Source: Buxus sempervirens
Lineage: Eukaryota > Streptophyta > Magnoliopsida > Buxales > Buxaceae
Length of the DNA: 64,000 nt
NCBI GenBank assembly: GCA_947561395.2
Contig: OX387189.1
Location: 19,530,329-19,594,328, forward strand
Reading direction: 5' to 3'
Part shown: in pieces, positions 57,175 to 64,000 of the stretch
Numbering within the stretch: the stretch's first letter is position 1
Layout of the letters: the number at the start of each line of letters is the position of its first letter
The notes under the pieces: model-generated
The model's database searches: none
What the model was told of the DNA's origin: nothing
Seen by the model: only the letters and a program-made list of their open reading frames with translations
Translations under genes and position numbers: made by a program

Positions 57175-57428
57175 AATCGAGCAGCAAACAGACAAAAAGG
57201 GGGGAAACGACCAAGGAGCTCAAATTTTTGGCCAAATCGACCAGATTCAACCTCGTTTTAGCGTTATTCTCATCACTCTACTTGATAGAAGTGATTTGTT
57301 TTGATTTAAAGGAGATTGAAGTGATCTTGGCAACCTCACGTTAGGTAAGATTTGGGGAAACTCGTTTTTTTTATTTTTCTTGATCTAAAGTGCATAGAAT
57401 CATTCCATTTTATGATATGTATTCGTCT

Positions 57429-57605
57429 GACACCCGATCTAGAGATCAGTGTCGGCGTTTTTTTTTTTTTGTATAAAAAAATTATTTTTTAGCAATTTTT
57501 TAGGCGAAAATTCATATAAATTCGTTTATTAATTACATAAACCTTGTATAATATTATGATAATTATGTATAATATATGGGGACACCCGATCTACAAATGG
57601 GTGTC
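57429..57605. repeat. Two copies of the GACACCCGATCT palindromic motif
   Basis: GACACCCGATCTAGAGATCA then GTGTC at 57429-57453, and GACACCCGATCTACAAATGG then GTGTC at 57581-57605 (7-bp perfect stem GACACCC/GGGTGTC). The second and its flanks correspond to the motif at 17903 in copy A. Confidence 0.85.
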
Positions 57606-58044
57606 CTCTGATTAATTTTCATAAAGATTATAATTTTTTTGAATTATTAAATCCGAAAATTGATAAATTATTCATAAATTTAATAAAAATTAGAAAAAAT
57701 AGACAATTTCTCAAACTAAATTCAAAAATTTAATTTATTTATTATAGAAAAAATTATTTTGAAGAATCGGGGTTTATATAATTTTTTTTATATTTAAATT
57801 TGTCTGTAATTATAAAAAATATTAAAATAAGGTGGAAAAAGGAAATAAAAAATCTAAAATTTAATATGTATGGTTTATAAATTATAATTAATTGGTAATG
57901 TTAGTATTCTAATTTATTATTGTTGAATGTGGATTAATAATCATAATTTTTTATTGTGCTCTATCACTGTGCAGGGGTTCGGATTCCACTGTGTAGCGGT
58001 TTTATTTTGATTTCTACCTTCTTCGTTAGCCTGTTAGAGACAGT

Positions 58045-61000
58045 ATGGCATCTGACAGTGATAGTGGAAGGAATCACCCTAGTGGCAGGAGATAAGATAT
58101 TAGTTGGGCCCATGGCACGAGATTCAAGGGAGACAAAAATAAAATCGTCTGCAATTATTGTTACCAAGTCATAAAAGGTGGTGGAGTATACGGCTGAAGC
58201 AGCATTTGGCGCACGGCTACAAGAACGTGGCCAACTGTCCTCGAGTCCTTCCAGAGGTTAAGAGGCAAATGAGAGAGCACTTACAATCAGGGAGTGCATC
58301 TAGGGAAGAGAGGAGGCACGCACAGGAGGAGGTTAAACGTAGATAGGCAAAGCCTATCCGACCCGCTATGGCTGAGGATGATGATGATGATGATACAGTG
58401 TACCCTGAGGAAATGGTGAGAGAAGCAGAGAGGGCAGCATTCAGAACCTCAATGCGAGTATCTTTGCAGTCTGGGTTTGAGAAGAGAGAGGCTGGGAGGT
58501 ACGGATTTCACAGAGGTGGTACCTCTAGAGGAGATGCAGGTGATGTTGATGCTCCTAGACATAGGGCTGGGACTGGGCCTGGGCTCACTCATTCTCAGAG
58601 CACTAGGATGCCCGAATATCCTATGGAGCCTAGTATGTTCCGTTCATCTGGTGTCAGGCAAAAGAGAGTGAGGAATATGTGGGGCGGGGGCAATGTCAGG
58701 CAAAGGATGGGGAAATTCATATCAAAATTCTTTATCTTCAATCACATTCCAGCGAATGCAGCAGCGAGCCCACATGTCAAGAATATGGTCGATGTTATCC
58801 GAGAGTCGGGTCAGGGAGTCTTGCCTCCTACGCCTCGGGAGATTATGGGTACGTACTTGGACGAGGAAGAGGCAGAGATAAAAGACTTTATTACATCCTT
58901 ACGACCCCATTGGCAACAGTTTGGAGTTACCATCATGTGTGATGGATGGACAGGTCCTACTAAACTGTCCATCAACAATTTCATGGTGTATTGTAGAGGC
59001 AGGGAACTGTTCTTGAGATCTATTGACGCATCACACAATATCAAGGATGCGCCCTATATTGAAGGCCCATTAGAGAGCGTGATACAAGAGGTTGGCCCTG
59101 AGCACGTGGTTCAAATTGTGACAGATAGTGGCAGTGCATTCAAGAAAGCCGGCCAGACATTAGAGCAGCAGTATAACCTCTATTAGGCGTTGTGTACCAC
59201 ACATTGCATCGACTTGATACTAGAGGCGATTGGCAAGAGGAACAATGTACTTATCACATTGAGGGATGCACGAGCGCTCACCACATTTATGTACAACCAC
59301 AATTATGTACTTGCGAAATGAGAGAGAGATGTGGTGGGAACATAGTTCGGCCGGGGATTACCAGATTCGGCACGAACTATATTGCATTGGAGAGTATTTT
59401 GAGGCACAGGCAGGGATTGAGATCTCTCTTTACCAGTGAGGAATGGACGAGTTGTAGTCAGAGTCGTATAGATATGGGGAGGAGAGTAGAGGATATTATT
59501 TTGTCCAGCAGGTTTTGGGAAAAAGTGCAAGAGTTGATTGATGAACTGGAGCCTATATACCGTGTACTAAGGATAGTTAACATAGATACCTATCACACGG
59601 TAGGATCTATATATTAGTATATGACGATGATGAAATCTCAGATTAAGGCCGCATCACCCTCATCGTACATCTGGGTATACAACATTATTAATAATAGATG
59701 GTTCAAGTCGCTAACTCATCCTCTGCATTCAACAGGTATAATTATATTTCTATTTGAATCTTTTATGTTCAATAACGTTTATAATTATATTTTATTTGTA
59801 CTAATGTTTTTTCTTGTAATCGTCAATGTAGCATATTATTTGAATCCTAAGTATCATTATAAGGATAACCTTGGCACACGCACCGACCTCTGCGCTTCAG
59901 TCCCCCAGGTCTTCATGAAGTTGGACCCCCATTCAGATGTAATTGGGGAATTTGGAAATGAGGTAAGGCCGTAGTTCTTAACTTAACTTATGCATATTAG
60001 TTCTTCTTAATAGTTATACTAAATACTAACCCTTTCAAATTCCACTACCAGCTAATACTATTTAAAGATGTGATGGGATCGTTCAAATCGACTACGACGA
60101 TTGCATCGAGGACGACGATGATGCCATGTAAGTGACAAGAGATTGTGAATATTAATTATTAAATAATTTTTCTCTATTATAATTTCTAAATAAATGTTAA
60201 TATTTTCTATTTGTAAATCTAGGTGAATGGTAGGCGATGTATGGGACAGGTGCCCCCATATTAAGGAAGCTAGCATGTCGCATATTGGCTCAAACAGCAT
60301 CTTCCTCTGCTTGTGAGCGCAATTGGAGTACGTTTGCACTCATACACACGAAGCAGAGGAACCAGCTAGCTTATCAAAGGTTGCAGAATTGGTCTTCTAT
60401 CATTACAACATGAGGCTAAAGACGAGGCAGTTAGAGATAGAGCAGCGCACCGCGATAGTGAAGGATCCTTTGGACGTGTTATTCAGTAATGAAGTTGATG
60501 AGGAGGATCCATTCACAGAGTGGGTTAGATGTGTTAAGATGGATGAGCCTAATTGTCGTCATAGCCCAGTTATTGCACACACTGCAGCAGAGATGGGCAT
60601 CGATATAGATGCAGCTATGGAGAAGGAAATGGGGGAGGGCAACGGAGACTCACTAGATAGATCCGTGAGAGTTGTTCCTCCCTCCATTACTGCGACGACA
60701 TCAGCCCCAGTCCCAGCCTCAGCCCATGGACATGTTGAGTCATCATCATCAGAGGAGGAGGATACAAATGAGGAAGATGAGTCCAGATCATTAGATGATG
60801 ATGACGGAGATGGTGGTACTAGTGGTACTCATCATGGTGTTGGCACCAGTGGCCCGGGGTTGACCCCTTTTACTAGAGAGGCGGCTTTCCATCATGCCAC
60901 ACAGGACACTAACCACGGGTTTAGAGGTCATGATTAAAGTGAGGCACGTTCCTATCAAAGGAGGAAAGGCAAAGAAAGACAGCATATAGGGATGTACGAT

Positions 61001-61495
61001 GATTCGTTCTCCATAGCACAAAGTTTCGGATCTTTAGATGTTGGAGGATCATCGAGTTCTTATGGAGAGTAGTATCCACCACAGCTGAGTCAAGGACACT
61101 ATCCATTCTACTATCCTCAGCAGTTTGGGCCAGCAAATCCACTAGATAATAGTAGTTACGGTACATCATACAGATATCCTGGAGCACACATGCAGACATC
61201 TGATCCAATTGGGATCTTTCCAATGAGCCCATATCCATACAGTTATTATGCTCAGCCTGTACCTACTGGTTCTCCTACATCGTCTCCTCCGTCACCACCA
61301 CAGTCAAAGCCAGATCGGTGCTACTATTATAATGATTTCCCTCCAGTTGGTATCATGGCACACATGACACAAGAGTATGAGTAGCATGTCCGTTCATATC
61401 AGAGAGAGTATAGATTTCGGATGGGATGGAAGCGTTACTGCCACTTTATTGGCAAGAGACCAGGGTTTGAACCGCGTCATTCATTTCATTACTGA
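58045..61495 (+). pseudogene. hAT transposase pseudogene B (BED finger, DUF659, dimerisation domain, Tyr/Pro-rich tail)
   Basis: ATG at 58045 gives MASDSDSGRNHPSGR; the BED finger follows (DISWAHGTRFKGDKNK, CNYCYQVIKGGG, then after a frameshift LKQHLAHGYKNVANCP). The open 58368-59185 frame (272 codons) contains FISKFFIFNHIPANAA, TPREIMGTYLDEEEAEIKDF, LRPHWQQFGV, MCDGWTGPTKLSINNFMVYC and VQIVTDSGSAFKKAG (DUF659/RNase-H-like catalytic core). After a TAG come HCIDL and ITRFGTNYIAL. The dimerisation domain is at about 60310-60420 (CERNWSTFALIHTKQRNQL). An acidic stretch follows, then a Tyr/Pro/Gln-rich tail ending GWKRYCHFIGKRPGFEPRHS. Introns lie at 59736-59831 and near 59963-60051 and 60128-60221. 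At least five stops or shifts; inactive. Confidence 0.92.
59736..59831 (+). other. Intron of hAT transposase B, shared with copy A
   Basis: Donor AACAG followed by GTATAA, acceptor AATGTAG, joining HPLHST to AYYLNPKYHY. Same codon as the copy A intron at 20356-20438. Confidence 0.82.
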
Positions 61496-61778
61496 TTTGA
61501 CAGTATGATTGTATGTTTTTTACTCTATATATTGTTATTTCAGTTTAATTTAAAATTTGGATCCTATTTGTCACTTTGATTTATGCACAACGCACAGCAT
61601 CACCCCGATCATTAGTCATTACATTTACATGTCACATTGCGTTTGCATGATTTTTTGAAGTATATAACTGCTACTTGTAGTAATTTAAGTACAATTATAC
61701 ATGCAAATGCAATTATTTTACATATTATTGTTGAAAGCATTCATTTTCGGACAAAAAAAAGGAAAAAAAATTTCGCTC

Positions 61779-61840
61779 GATTCACTGGAAATTCATTTTT
61801 CCAATGAATCAACGACATTTCGGCGGCGTGCCACCGAAAT
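61779..61840. repeat. Two hairpins at the hAT right end
   Basis: 61779-61810: GATTCACTGGAAA/TTTCCAATGAATC, 13 bp with one wobble, 6-nt loop. 61817-61840: ATTTCGGCGGC/GCCACCGAAAT, 11 bp with one wobble, 2-nt loop. Confidence 0.9.
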
Positions 61841-61850
61841 TGAGAACCTT

Positions 61851-62452
61851 TAGATATCTTGGATCAGTGATACAAAAAAATGGAGAAATTGATGAAGATG
61901 TCACACATAGGATTAGAGCTGGTTGGCTTAAGTAAACAGGTGCTTCTAGGGTACTGCACGATAAGCATGTTCCACTTAAATTAAAGAGTAAGTTCTATTA
62001 AACAGCAATTAGACCAGCTACTTTGTATGGTATAAAATATAGGGCAACAAAGAAACAACACGTTCAAAATATGAGTGTTACTGAGATGAGGATGCCAAGA
62101 TGGACATGTGGCAAAATTAGAAAAAATAAAGTAAGAAATGAATATATTCTGAAGAGGTTAGGAATAGCATGTATTAGGGATAAAATTGAGGAAATTAAGT
62201 CAAGGTAGTTCAGACATGTAAAGCGAAGACCTCAAGATGCACCTGCAAGAAGGTGTGTGGGATGCATATGAAGAACCTAAGAGATCAAGAGGAAGACCTA
62301 AAAAGTCATGGATGGAGTTAATAAGACATGACTTAGATAAATATAAATTAATTGAAGATATAATATTTGATAGAACGAGGTGGAGAGACAAGATTTGTGT
62401 TGGCAACCCTACTTCAATGGGAACTAACTTGTGTTATGATGATGATGATAAA
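61851..62452 (+). mobile_element. RTE-type LINE, right piece with (TGA)n tail
   Basis: [85 protein letters not shown] and RRPQDAPARRC closely follow the plant RTE C-terminal region. Only a few stops and shifts break it, so this is the best preserved RTE here. It ends GTGTTGGCAACCC...GTTATGATGATGATGATAAA. It continues the piece at 56873-56928. Confidence 0.92.
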
Positions 62453-64000
62453 TTTAAGAATTACATTTATGTAATATATAAATCTGTATTCTTGTACCAA
62501 CCTTGGAGGAGGTAGAAGATTGGGATTGGCTTCCATTAATTCTCCACTTGGGAATTACAAAAGATGAGGGTGGAGTTCATAATTAAGTTTCTCTCGTTTT
62601 AGCTTTAAAATCAATTCTAGGGATGGGATGGAGAATTCTAAATCCAATTTTCTCTTTTCACAAAATTTAAAAATTGAAATTTCTCAACCCCAGTTTCAAT
62701 TTCAGCTCCAATCATCAGCTTAATTCCTTGTATCAAACATAGCATAAGGGGGAAAAGGACATCTTGATATGAAGTAAAAGTCAATTTTTGGAGAAATTTT
62801 AAGAAAACAAGGGAATTTTTCACTTAGAACTTTATATGTATATAAAGAGACCACATCATGTAAAGATTAAGAAATATTCCAAAAGCAACTATGTTTGACC
62901 AATTAAGAATGAGGAAAAAGAAATACATGGACTAGGATATTTACATTAATAGTTAAAATTATACCCTACAATACATTTAGTACCAAATATTGTAGCTAAT
63001 CAGGTATCAGGAGAAAGAAAAAAAAAGACAACATATTAGAATAAAAATTCACTTATTACCACTTCAAGCAATTGGCTAGCACAAAGTTATCATCCCATTA
63101 TGACTGAGATGCTGATAGTTTAAACTCATGATGCTTTATATACTCAAATGAAGTTCATTAACTGTCACTCATTATTGCAGATATGTATGTATCAATGGTG
63201 GTTGCTTTATCCCAATTTTGTCAATCCTTTCATATCTTAGATACAGGTAATACTGAAGTGAAATCAACAAATGTACAAAAACCATCTCATATAAATTAAC
63301 TTGAATTAGTTGTAGAAGAAGTCACTGTGATGGATAGTTTTAAAGGAACAGAAAGGTGAACATACCTTGACTCTTCCCAATGTAGGTCAAAATTTGCAAG
63401 TAGTGAACAGAAATAACAAGTTAAAATAAGCATATTTTTTACAACACTTAGTAACCATGATTTTTTTACAACATTTCCATCCTTATCTCATTCTGTTTCC
63501 ATTCTTTTGTGGACTAGCCCAATACATTATTTTCGCCATGATCCACTTGACTTCTTGAGCTTGGAGTAAGGTATTACACAAAAACAGAGAGGTTGGTGCT
63601 CAAATCCAATGTACCCATGAAAGGAAGAAAACATGTTTATTTCCATCACAAGAGGCACAATAATGAAAAGTTTTGAAACAATCTAAAAAAAAACTGAAAG
63701 TGTGAAAAAGCAATTGAACTATCCAAGACTCATGCTTTAATACCAATTTTATAAAATTAGACAATTAAAAAAGAAAAAAATCAAAAGAAGCACATAAAAA
63801 AAATTTCATTGATCAAAAAATGAGTCACTATGGCCACCCAAATTTTAACAAGCACTAACAACCAACCAATATTTTTACCATTTTCTTGGAAACTTTGATG
63901 CATATCTTAGTCAACATCATTCTAATCATTATGAAGAAAGTTAGGAACTGTAAATAAATGAAATAGAGAAACTACCCCTTGATTGAATTGAACAATAGTG
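62453..64000. other. Sequence at the right edge, no genes recognised
   Basis: AT-rich DNA. I searched the minus strand for an ABC1K first exon (serine-rich targeting peptide) and saw none, so this is probably still intron or upstream DNA. Confidence 0.4.

Larger units (their letters stand above)
56929..61850 (+). mobile_element. hAT DNA transposon (copy B), 4.92 kb, degenerate
   Basis: Starts CAGTGGCGTGCCGC and ends GAAATTGAGAACCTT. Boundaries are fixed by the 8-bp duplication and the RTE protein that rejoins on both sides. The terminal ends share a GGCGTGCC core, and the right end resembles copy A (ATTGA.AACCTT). It holds a hairpin array at the left end, two palindromic motifs, one transposase pseudogene and two hairpins at the right end. 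It is better preserved than copy A. Confidence 0.92.

Noticed and set aside
1-64000. CRISPR arrays, operons, bacterial promoters, tRNA and functional rRNA genes
   Set aside because: The DNA is plant nuclear. The direct repeats are minisatellites, and the only rRNA-like sequence is the 5S-derived part of the Cassandra LTR. No tRNA cloverleaf was recognised by eye.

Overview
This looks like flowering-plant nuclear DNA from a species with a large genome and very long introns. The evidence is a plant-type ABC1K (UbiB-like) kinase gene with GT-AG and GC-AG introns, plant L1-type and RTE-type LINEs, plant hAT DNA transposons, Ty3/Gypsy and Ty1/Copia remains, and a Cassandra-type LTR carrying a 5S-rRNA-like segment. 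Species cannot be told from the sequence.

Only one host gene is convincing. It lies on the minus strand and spans most of the window. Five intact coding exons were found at 53023-52777, 38752-38711, 24729-24658, 24526-24391 and 4550-4393. They join in phase into 218 residues of the N-terminal half of an ABC1K protein. The introns between them are 14,024, 13,981, 131 and 19,840 bp. The first exon(s), with the expected plastid targeting peptide, and the 3' exons with the rest of the kinase fold were not found and probably lie outside. The third intact exon in this list is 72 nt and the second only 42 nt; the 42-nt exon sits between two 14-kb introns and uses a GC donor.

Nearly everything else is transposon nested in transposon within the introns. 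From left to right: an L1 5' end with a tandem-repeat leader (1-1520, minus); LTR-like sequence (1.6-3.1 kb); the 4393-4550 exon; a large LTR nest (5.7-12.9 kb) with a solo LTR at 9177-12127; a G-rich minisatellite (13.25-13.5 kb); a solo LTR (14056-15921); an RTE LINE (16.1-23.9 kb) split by a 5-kb hAT element (17556-22599); exons 24391-24729; Copia, Gypsy, hAT and L1 fragments (25.4-32.3 kb); an L1 (32770-35976); a solo LTR (36758-38447); the 42-nt exon; a Cassandra solo LTR (39617-39969); a gag remnant and two L1 pieces (40.7-43.6 kb); an LTR-like region holding a hAT element that itself holds an L1 (46.4-52.0 kb); exon 52777-53023; an RTE 3' piece (53.4-53.8 kb); AT-rich repeats; and a second RTE (56.87-62.45 kb) split by a second hAT element (56929-61850).

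The most notable structural signal is in the hAT element at 56929-61850. Its left end is a chain of five hairpins within 213 bp, its right end has two more, and parts of the array recur in a hAT fragment at 29256-29652. Related hAT copies at 17.6 and 56.9 kb both landed in RTE LINEs with 8-bp target duplications, share intron positions, and encode an unusual Tyr/Pro-rich C-terminal tail. All boundaries come from reading the sequence by eye; no database search was run.
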